NCBI GenBank assembly: GCA_002786505.1
Contig: PCTK01000214.1
Coordinates: 166-11,341, forward strand
DNA: 11,176 bases
Direction: 5' to 3'
DNA from: Nitrospinae bacterium CG22_combo_CG10-13_8_21_14_all_47_10
Lineage (GTDB): Bacteria > Nitrospinota > Nitrospinia > Nitrospinales > VA-1
Under the pieces are notes generated by a model that was not told the origin of the DNA, ran no database searches, and saw nothing but the letters and a program-made list of their open reading frames with translations. Both the position numbers and the translations under genes were made by a program. Shown piece by piece: positions 1 to 5,875 of the stretch; positions within the stretch are counted from its first letter, which is position 1, and every line of letters starts with the position of its first letter.

Positions 1-120
1 CCTCTTGCTATTGCATTTACAGGAATCTGGTTTAAAATTTATAGAGTTCGGCTGAAAAAAGCACAATTGGGCAACACATCGTCTTTTATGGAATATCTGG
101 CATTGTCCATCAAAAAGATA

Positions 121-588
121 ATGGAAATGACCATGGTTTTCGCAAGAATAACTTTTGTTGTTCCGCTTTTCATTATCGGAGTTCTGTCTGGATTCATTCC
201 AGCCTATGCTGACGCCAACCAGGATTGCCCCCAGCAAAGAAACACCCTGAAAGCCCCCAAAAAGATTTTCAAAACGAAAAATCCTCTCCGCTCTACGCAA
301 ATAAACATTTCCGCCGGACAAGAATTATATTTTCAGGTTCGAAAAGAGCTCGGCTGTGTTCGCTGTCATGGTCCTGCCGGTGATGGGAAAGGGGATATGT
401 CTGCAGGCCTGGAGCCTCCTCCACGAAATTTCAGTTGCGCCGCCATGATGAATAAAATCCCTGATGGCCAATTGTTCTGGATCATTAAAAATGGTTCTGC
501 CAATACAGCAATGTATAGCTATGACAAGCTGAAGGACAAGGATGTGTGGCAGTTGGTTCTGTTTATCAGACAGTTTTCGAAAAAATAG
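121..588 (+). CDS. Secreted or membrane-anchored mono-haem c-type cytochrome (start uncertain, may extend past left edge)
   Basis: Small class I-type cytochrome c, expected to carry electrons in the periplasm. One CXXCH haem site (GCVRCH) lies at 352-369, followed by GPAGDGKG, typical of this family. A likely axial Met is at codon 511-513 (NTAMYSY), and the C-terminal helix (VWQLVLFIRQF) is the usual last cytochrome c helix. Starting at 121 gives a basic, hydrophobic leader ending AYA-DA, a good signal peptide with an AxA site. In-frame ATGs at 88, 127 and 133 and a TTG at 67 are alternatives; none has a clear ribosome site. The same frame is open back to base 1 and encodes a hydrophobic stretch followed by KIYRVRLKK, so the gene may be longer, with an extra membrane segment and this leader acting as a second one. 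The redox partner is unknown. Confidence 0.8.
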   Translation: MEMTMVFARITFVVPLFIIGVLSGFIPAYADANQDCPQQRNTLKAPKKIFKTKNPLRSTQINISAGQELYFQVRKELGCVRCHGPAGDGKGDMSAGLEPPPRNFSCAAMMNKIPDGQLFWIIKNGSANTAMYSYDKLKDKDVWQLVLFIRQFSKK

Positions 589-673
589 GGCTTGTGGAAA
601 AGTTTCACTTTCCCAGTTCAAATTGCGTAGATATTCTTCATTTACTATTGAATAAATTGCCCTGCCAATTGGT

Positions 674-687
674 AACTCCATGGAGTT
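674..687. repeat. Perfect 14-bp palindrome upstream of the CheA-like gene
   Basis: AACTCCATGGAGTT reads identically on both strands. A second perfect palindrome, CCAATTGG, sits directly before it at 665-672. Both lie just upstream of the predicted promoter of the CheA-like gene and could bind a dimeric regulator. There is no T tract, so it is unlikely to be a terminator. The function is inferred from position only. Confidence 0.4.
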
Positions 688-712
688 CTAAATTAAAACC
701 AAAAATGATGTA

Positions 713-740
713 TTGATTTGAATAAAAACCTGGCTAAGAT
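713..740 (+). promoter_or_regulatory. Candidate sigma-70-type promoter for the CheA-like gene
   Basis: TTGATT (713-718) and TAAGAT (735-740) are spaced by 16 bp and each matches 4 of 6 consensus bases. An overlapping alternative is TTGAAT (718-723) with TATTTT (740-745). Either gives a leader of about 25 nt before the ATG at 774. The region is AT-rich, so a chance match is possible. Confidence 0.3.
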
Positions 741-773
741 ATTTTATAAGTATTAGAAATACCGGATCTCCAT

Positions 774-3020
774 ATGGGCGAAGAAATTTCATATATCAAA
801 GAATTCCTTGATGAGATTGCGGAAACCCTTGGCCGCCTGGACAGTCAGTTCGTGACTCTGGAGAAAAATCCCTCCGACAAGGATTGCCTTACTAAAATCT
901 TTCGAGACCTCCACACCATTAAGGGAAGTTGCGGCCTGCTGGGACTCAATAAGCTGGAATCGATCACTCACTCCGGCGAAAACCTTTTAGGAAAATTGCG
1001 GGACGGGAAATTGACTCTCAAACCAGTCATGGTTACCAACTTGCTGGGAATGATGGATGCCATCTGGAAAACCGTGGCTTGTCTTAAAAAGGACGGTCAG
1101 GAAGGCCCTGCCGATTATTCCACCCTGATAGAAAATCTGGCCCTGCTGGAAAAAAGCCAACTCCCTCCCGGAGAACCGGAAAAAACTTTGCCGCATGCTT
1201 CCACTCCCCCTGCGGAGCATTTGAAAGCCTGCATAGACGATGACAGTCGGCCCGATGGCGTCCTGACCGCAGAGACCGCTAACTATGGAGACCTTGCTCA
1301 CAAAGCCGGGGACAAAGAGGGCCCAGTAGTAGGTAGCTCTGAAGGCACAAATATTCGTGTAGACGTTGAGCTTCTCGATTCTTTGATGAATCTGGTGGGA
1401 GAAGTTGTTCTGGCCCGCAACCAATTTACCCGTATCATCCAAAGCAGTGATAATACAGCGATTCTGGGGACTTCACAAAGCCTCAATCGGGTGACCACCG
1501 ACCTTCAGGAAACCGTGATGAAGGCCCGGATGCAACCCATTAAAAATGTCTGGGACAAACTTCCCCGAATGGTTCGCGATATTTCAATGACCTGTGGCAA
1601 CAAAATTCGCCTGGAGATGGAAGGGCAGGATTCCGACCTTGACAAATCACTGATCACCGCTATCCAGGACCCCATTATGAACATTATCCGCAATGCCATT
1701 GCGCATGGCATTGAGACCCCTGAAGAAAGGCGCAAACTGGGCAAACCGGAGGAAGGGGTCATCAGGCTCCGTGCTTTCAATCAAAGTGGGCAGATACACA
1801 TTGAAGTCCAGGATGATGGCCGCGGGGTGGATTTACAGGCTGTCAAAAAAAAGGCCGTTGATGAAAAACGGATAACTCCCGAGCAGGGAGAAGTTTTGAA
1901 CGACAAGGACTGCGGAAAGCTGTTGTTTATGAGAGGGTTTTCCATGACCAAAAACAGCCTGGTGAAACCGACAAAGGGCGATGGCCTGGCCCATACCCGT
2001 ACTTTAGTGGAAAAAATTGGTGGTGCCCTGGATATTGAAATTCAACCTGCAAAATTCACCACCTTGAAAATTAAAATTCCGTTAACGCTTGCCATCATTC
2101 CAGCGTTGATCATTTCCAGCGGTTCAAACCGTTTCGCCATTCCCCAGATAAATATTAGAGAGTTGATCAGGCTGGAAGGGGAACAAAATCTTAAACAAAT
2201 TGAGGAAATCGCAGGGAGGCAGTTCTATCGTTTGCGGGGGAATTTACTACCACTTGTCCACTTCAACCAGATTCTTAAAACTGATAACCACGGACACCGG
2301 CCTGACTTGAATATAGTGGTGCTTCAGACGGATGATCTACAGTTCGGGCTGGTGGTAGAACAAATTTATAATAGCGAAGAGATTGTTGTCAAAAACCTGG
2401 AGAACCTTTTAAAGAACATTGAAGTATTTTCCGGAGTCACCATAATGGGGAATGGGGAAATCGTTCTCATTCTTGATGTAACGGGACTCGCTCAAAATTC
2501 CCTGATGGTTCCGGGCGAAAGGGAGGAACTTGTAAAACCTGTATCCTCTTCCCAGTCAGAAGACGGGGAAACTCAAACCTTGCTGATCGTCAACCTGAGC
2601 AATACACGGGAAATGGCCATCCAACTTTCAGATGTTACCCGTTTGGAAGAAATAAAAATGTCTGACCTTGAAATCGCAGGGGAAGAATATGTGGTCCAGT
2701 ATCGTGGTGAAATAATGCCCCTGATCGACATTCCCAAGCTATTCAATGAGCCAAACAGTCTTCAGAAAACCCGCGACAAACTTGAAGTGGTGGTGCATAC
2801 TCGCGAAGGAAAAAGCCTGGGGCTTATCGTGGAGCGCATCCTTGATATTGTTAAGGCAAAAATAAATCCAAAACGCGCCAATCCGGCTTTAAACAGGTTG
2901 GGAACCATTATCACCAATGATTCTGTGATCGACGTGCTAGATATAAAAACAATTGTAGAAGAGGCTCTAAAGACAGGCCTGACTAAAAACACTCTCACGA
3001 ATAAGGAAGTTTTTTCTTGA
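774..3020 (+). CDS. cheA: CheA-family histidine kinase with two C-terminal CheW domains and degenerate ATP-binding motifs
   Basis: 748-aa cytoplasmic two-component kinase of the CheA type. Domain order: Hpt at about residues 1-120 with phospho-acceptor His47 in LHTIKGSCG; a proline- and acid-rich linker (about 125-192) with no recognisable P2 CheY-binding domain; P3 dimerisation domain from residue 193 (LLDSLMNLVGEVVLARNQ); P4 HATPase; CheW/P5 domain from about 439; a second CheW-like domain at about 600-740. No receiver domain follows. In P4 the G1 box is intact (DDGRGVD, 347-353), but the N box reads NIIRNAIAHGIE: the usual His is Asn303 and the usual Asp of DHG is Ala310, while Asn307 is kept. 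The G2 box, normally GRGVGMDVV, reads KGDGLAHTRTLV (from Lys401). ATP turnover may be weak or altered. No MCP, CheY, CheR or CheB gene is in the window, so it may serve a non-motility pathway or receptors encoded elsewhere. The start at 774 has only a weak ribosome site but gives a normal Hpt N-terminus. Confidence 0.9.
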   Translation: MGEEISYIKEFLDEIAETLGRLDSQFVTLEKNPSDKDCLTKIFRDLHTIKGSCGLLGLNKLESITHSGENLLGKLRDGKLTLKPVMVTNLLGMMDAIWKTVACLKKDGQEGPADYSTLIENLALLEKSQLPPGEPEKTLPHASTPPAEHLKACIDDDSRPDGVLTAETANYGDLAHKAGDKEGPVVGSSEGTNIRVDVELLDSLMNLVGEVVLARNQFTRIIQSSDNTAILGTSQSLNRVTTDLQETVMKARMQPIKNVWDKLPRMVRDISMTCGNKIRLEMEGQDSDLDKSLITAIQDPIMNIIRNAIAHGIETPEERRKLGKPEEGVIRLRAFNQSGQIHIEVQDDGRGVDLQAVKKKAVDEKRITPEQGEVLNDKDCGKLLFMRGFSMTKNSLVKPTKGDGLAHTRTLVEKIGGALDIEIQPAKFTTLKIKIPLTLAIIPALIISSGSNRFAIPQINIRELIRLEGEQNLKQIEEIAGRQFYRLRGNLLPLVHFNQILKTDNHGHRPDLNIVVLQTDDLQFGLVVEQIYNSEEIVVKNLENLLKNIEVFSGVTIMGNGEIVLILDVTGLAQNSLMVPGEREELVKPVSSSQSEDGETQTLLIVNLSNTREMAIQLSDVTRLEEIKMSDLEIAGEEYVVQYRGEIMPLIDIPKLFNEPNSLQKTRDKLEVVVHTREGKSLGLIVERILDIVKAKINPKRANPALNRLGTIITNDSVIDVLDIKTIVEEALKTGLTKNTLTNKEVFS

Positions 3021-3138
3021 TAATTGTTAATTTATCAGCCCTTGTTCCACATTTATGCTAATTTTATCTGGAATAACCAGACACTAATAAGTATCAACTT
3101 CTTATGAAGAAATCCATAGGTTCGGGGGAGAACAAATC

Positions 3139-3564
3139 ATGAACGAGAACAGCGAAAGGACCAAAGATAAGGCCAAAGATAAGGTTAAGCACTTTATCAA
3201 TCCGCCCGCCATTCATATCAGCGATAAAATGACCGTTTTAGAGGCCTGCAAAAGGATGAAAAAACATAAAGTGGGGTCCATTCTGGTTACCGAGGGGTCT
3301 AATTTTGTCGGCATTTTCACCGAAACGGATTTACTCAACAAGGTGGTGGCAGAAAATGGGGCACCCGATGACACTCCGGTTTTTAATGTGATGACTAAAA
3401 AGTTGGTTTATATCGACTATGAGGCCAGCATGATCGCGGCCTTTATCACCATGCAGACCAAAAACATCCGCCATTTGGTTGTTAAAAAGGATGATGAGGT
3501 TGTGGGGGTCCTGTCCATAAGAGATGTGGCAAATTTTTACGTCCACAAATTCAGCCAAACCTGA
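3139..3564 (+). CDS. Two-CBS-domain protein
   Basis: 141-aa cytoplasmic protein made almost entirely of a tandem CBS pair (Bateman module), about residues 18-70 and 80-138. Signature segments are KMTVLEACKRMKKHKVGSILV, FVGIFTETDLLNKV, MIAAFITMQTKNIRHLVV and VVGVLSIRDVANF. Such stand-alone pairs generally bind adenine nucleotides and modulate a partner; the partner cannot be named here. The N-terminus (SERTKDKAKDKVKHF) is highly charged and partly made by a 12-bp tandem repeat. The start is supported by a G-rich, purine-rich ribosome site (GGGGGAG, 3123-3129) upstream of the ATG. It follows the CheA-like gene by 118 bp and could be co-transcribed with it; a short hairpin without a T tract (3067-3081) lies between. 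Confidence 0.88.
   Translation: MNENSERTKDKAKDKVKHFINPPAIHISDKMTVLEACKRMKKHKVGSILVTEGSNFVGIFTETDLLNKVVAENGAPDDTPVFNVMTKKLVYIDYEASMIAAFITMQTKNIRHLVVKKDDEVVGVLSIRDVANFYVHKFSQT
3161..3184 (+). repeat. 12-bp tandem direct repeat within the CBS gene
   Basis: CCAAAGATAAGG occurs twice back to back, in frame, encoding the Lys/Asp-rich stretch near the N-terminus of the CBS protein. A unit of exactly four codons could expand or contract by slippage without breaking the frame. Confidence 0.7.
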
Positions 3565-3602
3565 ATCCCCCAACACCTGATTACAGAGTTTAAGAGGAGT
3601 AT

Positions 3603-3664
3603 GGGCTTCCGCCCCTCTCTGTCCGGCATGGGAGTTGATCCGTGCGGGGCGTTAGCCCCATTTT
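3603..3664. terminator. Paired GC-rich hairpins between convergent genes, likely a terminator
   Basis: Two short hairpins flank a 31-bp spacer. The left one is GGGC-TTCC-GCCC (3603-3614). The right one is GGGGC-GTTA-GCCCC (3646-3659) followed by ATTTTG, which resembles a short intrinsic terminator for plus-strand transcription. The two arms also pair with each other as a 13-bp imperfect inverted repeat (11 matches), giving a larger cruciform. It sits between the CBS gene (plus) and the 50-codon gene (minus), where a bidirectional terminator is expected. The T tract is weak. A dispersed palindromic repeat is the main alternative. Confidence 0.5.
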
Positions 3665-3702
3665 GCATGAGTATTCCCATTAGCTTTCTTTCCCTATTTT
3701 TG

Positions 3703-3855
3703 TTATCCCCTTCTTTTGAGTCCTTCCACCTCATTCAAAAGTTCCTGACGCGTTAAAATCCCTTTCTGCTCCAGCAAGGCAATGAGCGCGGAAACCTGAA
3801 AAATATTTTCCTGAATCGCTTCCTCTTCACTCATAACTTCTTTTTTCTCTGGCAT
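3703..3855 (-). CDS. Small 50-aa protein of unknown function
   Basis: Not recognised as a named family. The minus strand encodes a 50-residue, soluble, mostly helical-looking protein: an acidic N-terminus (MPEKKEVMSEEEAIQENIF), then VSALIALLEQKGILTRQELL, then NEVEGLKRRG. The pattern LLxxKGILTRQELLxEVExLK resembles the short helix-turn-helix-like tails seen in many small bacterial proteins (for example, SHOCT-like ends). There is no signal peptide or membrane segment. Support for a real gene: a purine-rich GGGGGGAT ribosome site a few bases before the ATG, a near-consensus promoter about 75 bp upstream (3931-3960), protein-like composition, and a hairpin region after the stop. It lies downstream of, and in the same direction as, the Rrf2 gene but appears to have its own promoter. 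Confidence 0.7.
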   Translation of the reverse strand: MPEKKEVMSEEEAIQENIFQVSALIALLEQKGILTRQELLNEVEGLKRRG

Positions 3856-3875
3856 GATTTATCCCCCCGAATAAG

Positions 3876-3911
3876 ATTGCATCTTCGGCCTGCTCGCAAT
3901 GAATCGCCGAA
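3876..3911 (-). promoter_or_regulatory. Interleaved inverted repeats in the leader of the 50-codon gene
   Basis: Reading the minus strand, TTCGGC (3911-3906) pairs perfectly with GCCGAA (3889-3884), and ATTGC (3900-3896) pairs with GCAAT (3880-3876). The arms are interleaved (A, B, A', B'), so they can form only one hairpin at a time or a pseudoknot. The element lies in the predicted leader, shortly before the ribosome site, where alternative folding could affect translation. The stems are short, so chance is possible. Confidence 0.35.
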
Positions 3912-3930
3912 ACTTGAATTGTCATTCCCG

Positions 3931-3960
3931 ATTATAATAGGAAATGGAACTGCCTGCCAA
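3931..3960 (-). promoter_or_regulatory. Near-consensus sigma-70-type promoter of the 50-codon gene
   Basis: On the minus strand, the -35 box TTGGCA (3960-3955, 5 of 6 matches) and the -10 box TATAAT (3936-3931, 6 of 6) are separated by 18 bp. Transcription would begin near 3924, giving a leader of about 70 nt before the ATG at 3855. It is the closest match to consensus among the promoters noted here. The -35 box touches one arm of the inverted repeat at 3960-3968. Confidence 0.6.
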
Positions 3961-4033
3961 TAAACCAGCATTATATATCGCAACGGGGTAGCAGATAGCA
4001 GGGACGCGTTGAGCTGACTGGTTTATGCTACCC
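3960..4033 (-). repeat. Two interleaved inverted repeats downstream of the Rrf2 gene
   Basis: ATAAACCAG (3960-3968) is perfectly complementary to CTGGTTTAT (4018-4026), and GGGTAGCA (3986-3993) to TGCTACCC (4026-4033). The arms alternate, so in RNA they form either two mutually exclusive hairpins or an H-type pseudoknot. The element begins 6 bp past the stop of the Rrf2 gene and ends at the -35 box of the 50-codon gene. It could be a 3' structural element of the regulator's mRNA or a regulator-binding region for the next promoter. No T tract follows. Confidence 0.5.
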
Positions 4034-4038
4034 AGCTA

Positions 4039-4479
4039 TTACGCCCTAACCTGAGTGATGGATTCGCGGAGGGGGATGCTCTGGGTGGGTTCGCTCAATA
4101 TCAAGGCAACTGTCGAAGTGCGAAACAGGTCTTCCATCATGTCGATGGACTCGTTGACCCGCTGATGCAACCGACAAAGATTGGCACCATGGGTTTTCAA
4201 CTTCAAAGGACAGCTTTTTATATGCTTGATGGGGTCCACCGCGTTAATAACATTCAGCAAAGGCAGATTCTCCGGGTCCTGTGCCAGCACATAACCGCCA
4301 TGCAAACCTTTCTTGGAGAAAACCACCTCGTGCTTGGCCAGCGCCAGTAAAACCTTGGACAGATAATGTTCGGGAACCTTGGTCCACCTGGCAATTTCAG
4401 CGGTTGTATAAGGTTTATCCGGATTCTGAGCCAGACAAACTACGGCCCGCAAAGCATATTCTGCAGTCTGGGAAATCAT
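4039..4479 (-). CDS. Rrf2-family transcriptional regulator, probably Fe-S sensing
   Basis: 146-aa DNA-binding regulator of the Rrf2 family (IscR, NsrR, RsrR). The N-terminus MISQTAEYALRAVVCLA is the family signature; the winged helix-turn-helix spans about residues 24-68 (TTAEIARWTKVPEHYLSKVL and the GLHGGYVLA wing). The cluster-loop region has Cys90, His97, Cys102 and His105 (CPLKL..H....CRLH), with Glu7 near the N-terminus. IscR and NsrR use three closely spaced Cys; only two are here, 12 residues apart. A Cys2 plus Glu/His ligand set, as in the [2Fe-2S] protein RsrR, is more likely than the classic three-Cys set (inference). It is divergent from nirK, with a 20-bp palindrome between them, which suggests control of nirK in response to NO or redox state and probable autoregulation. 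A GGGG ribosome site precedes the ATG. Confidence 0.9.
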   Translation of the reverse strand: MISQTAEYALRAVVCLAQNPDKPYTTAEIARWTKVPEHYLSKVLLALAKHEVVFSKKGLHGGYVLAQDPENLPLLNVINAVDPIKHIKSCPLKLKTHGANLCRLHQRVNESIDMMEDLFRTSTVALILSEPTQSIPLRESITQVRA

Positions 4480-4506
4480 AAAACCCCTTTAATAGATAAT
4501 TTCATC

Positions 4507-4535
4507 TTGACATCTACTTTAACATAACATAAATT
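4507..4535 (+). promoter_or_regulatory. Candidate nirK promoter
   Basis: A perfect -35 box TTGACA (4507-4512) and a -10-like TAAATT (4530-4535, 4 of 6) are separated by 17 bp. The start point would be near 4542, leaving a leader of about 140 nt before nirK. The palindrome at 4547-4566 would then cover roughly +5 to +25, a typical repressor position. Confidence 0.45.
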
Positions 4536-4546
4536 GGTATTCATGC

Positions 4547-4566
4547 AAAGGATAAACATATCCTTT
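4547..4566. promoter_or_regulatory. 20-bp palindrome, probable operator for the Rrf2 regulator
   Basis: AAAGGATA and TATCCTTT form a perfect 8-bp inverted repeat around the 4-bp spacer AACA. This size and symmetry suit a dimeric Rrf2 regulator. It lies in the shared Rrf2/nirK control region, just downstream of the predicted nirK start point and 68-87 bp upstream of the Rrf2 start codon, so it could repress nirK and autoregulate. The sequence is not the known NsrR or IscR consensus, so the assignment rests on position and symmetry. Confidence 0.5.
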
Positions 4567-4684
4567 TATCTTATTATGGACTTTTTGATCGCAGTCAGAA
4601 GGCATCACCAACCTGGCCTGAAATTTTGTTACCAACCAATGATCCATATGTTTAATTTTTTTTCTATCTCTAGGAGGATTACCA

Positions 4685-5662
4685 ATGAATAAAGTAACCG
4701 CTACTTTAATTGCGTTTGCCATGGTTGCAGGTTTTAGCGCAACAACGGCTTTCGCTGAAGTCTCAGCAAAACTGACCACTGCCCCCAACGTCCCTCCCGC
4801 TGTTAAACGCGGAGCGACAACGGTTGTGGTCAATCTCGAAGCCAAGGAATATATAGGAGACCTGGCTGAAGACGTGAAATATAATTTCTGGAGTTTTGGT
4901 GGAACCGTTCCCGGCCCGATGGCTCGGGTTCGTGTCGGAGACAGCATTGAGTTCCATTTGTCCAACGCCAAGAGCAACATCCAACCGCATAATATCGACA
5001 TTCATGCCGTCAATGGACCCGGCGGTGGTGCCGCCTTCACCACGGTGGACCCGGGACAAGAAAAAGTTTTCACCTTCACGGCCAAGGCGGCGGGACTTTT
5101 CATTTACCATTGCGCGGCAGGTTCCATTGTTGATCATATCTCCAACGGCATGTACGGCCTGGTTCTGGTTGAGCCGGAAGGCGGACTTCCTGCTGTGGAC
5201 CGCGAATATTATGTTATGGAGAGTGAGTTCTTCACCGGTGAACCTGAAAAAGGTGTTGCTCCTTTTGATATCCAAAAGGGATTAGACGAACACGCCACGC
5301 ATGTTGTCTTCAACGGTAAAGTAGGCGGCTTGCTCGGCGCCAACGCTTTGAAAGCCAAGGTCGGCGAAACCGTAAGAATTTATTTCGGCAACATCGGACC
5401 TAACGGCATCTCTTCCTTTCATATCATTGGCGAAATCTTCGACAAGGTTTACAACGAAGGCGGAATTGGCGGTTCCGTGGGTAAAGGAATTCAAACCACT
5501 TTGGTTCCTTCAGCGGGCGCCACCATTGTTGAGTTCAAAGTTGATGTGCCGGGGGCCTACGCCCTGGTTGACCATAGCATTTACCGGGTCGCCAAAGGTG
5601 CCATCGGGCATTTGGTGGTTGAGGGTAAAGAAGACCCGAAAGTCATCCGCCAAGGAAAATAG
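4685..5662 (+). CDS. nirK: Copper-containing nitrite reductase (NO-forming), NirK
   Basis: Periplasmic enzyme reducing nitrite to nitric oxide (EC 1.7.2.1). The 325-aa precursor has a Sec signal peptide with likely cleavage after AFA (residue 24), then two cupredoxin domains. By alignment to known NirK motifs all key residues are present: type 1 copper His102, Cys143, His151 and Met156; type 2 copper His107, His142 and His297; catalytic Asp105 (HNIDIH) and His246 (SSFHIIGE). The block YHCAAGSIVDHISNGMYG is diagnostic. There is no fused cytochrome or extra cupredoxin domain, so electrons must come from a separate carrier. A strong ribosome site, AGGAGG (4672-4677), lies 7 nt before the ATG. 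It is divergent from the Rrf2 regulator and is closed off by its own terminator, so it is probably monocistronic. Confidence 0.96.
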   Translation: MNKVTATLIAFAMVAGFSATTAFAEVSAKLTTAPNVPPAVKRGATTVVVNLEAKEYIGDLAEDVKYNFWSFGGTVPGPMARVRVGDSIEFHLSNAKSNIQPHNIDIHAVNGPGGGAAFTTVDPGQEKVFTFTAKAAGLFIYHCAAGSIVDHISNGMYGLVLVEPEGGLPAVDREYYVMESEFFTGEPEKGVAPFDIQKGLDEHATHVVFNGKVGGLLGANALKAKVGETVRIYFGNIGPNGISSFHIIGEIFDKVYNEGGIGGSVGKGIQTTLVPSAGATIVEFKVDVPGAYALVDHSIYRVAKGAIGHLVVEGKEDPKVIRQGK

Positions 5663-5690
5663 TTTTACCCTCCTCATTCAAACCGGGTAC

Positions 5691-5729
5691 AAGGCGGAGG
5701 CCTTCTGCTTCCGCCTTTCTGGTTTTTTT
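5691..5729 (+). terminator. Intrinsic terminator of nirK
   Basis: AAGGCGGA (5691-5698) and TCCGCCTT (5710-5717) form a perfect 8-bp GC-rich stem with an 11-nt loop. GG and a run of seven T (5723-5729) follow shortly after. It lies 28 bp after the nirK stop and separates nirK from the TPP-enzyme operon. Confidence 0.9.
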
Positions 5730-5875
5730 CTAATATTGCGATTGTCGCTTTTCATATTCCCCGATACAACAGCCTGTTTCATTGCCTCTACCGGGGGTTG
5801 ATCCTTCCAGCATTATGAAGTAAATTCAATTCTGCAATTTCTTTTCATCCTGATCTTCAGAGTGGAGGTTCCTTC

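Noticed and set aside
325..681. Minus-strand 118-codon frame opposite the cytochrome c gene
   Set aside because: It lies antisense to the haem-binding coding sequence, and no recognisable domain was seen.
3067..3081. TCTGG-AATAA-CCAGA hairpin between the CheA-like and CBS genes
   Set aside because: The stem is only 5 bp with no following T tract, so it is not supported as a terminator.
3601..3756. Plus-strand 51-codon reading frame starting MGFRPSLSG
   Set aside because: GGAG is only 1 nt from the ATG, the frame runs through the hairpin repeat and antisense to the better-supported 50-codon gene, and the product is not protein-like.
4585..4598. FNR/NnrR-like box TTGAT-CGCA-GTCAG upstream of nirK
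   Set aside because: Only the left half-site matches; the right half has 3 of 5 bases, too weak to call.
4763..5275. Long minus-strand frames opposite nirK (also 4519-5001)
   Set aside because: They are shadows of a firmly identified nirK coding sequence and have no family features.
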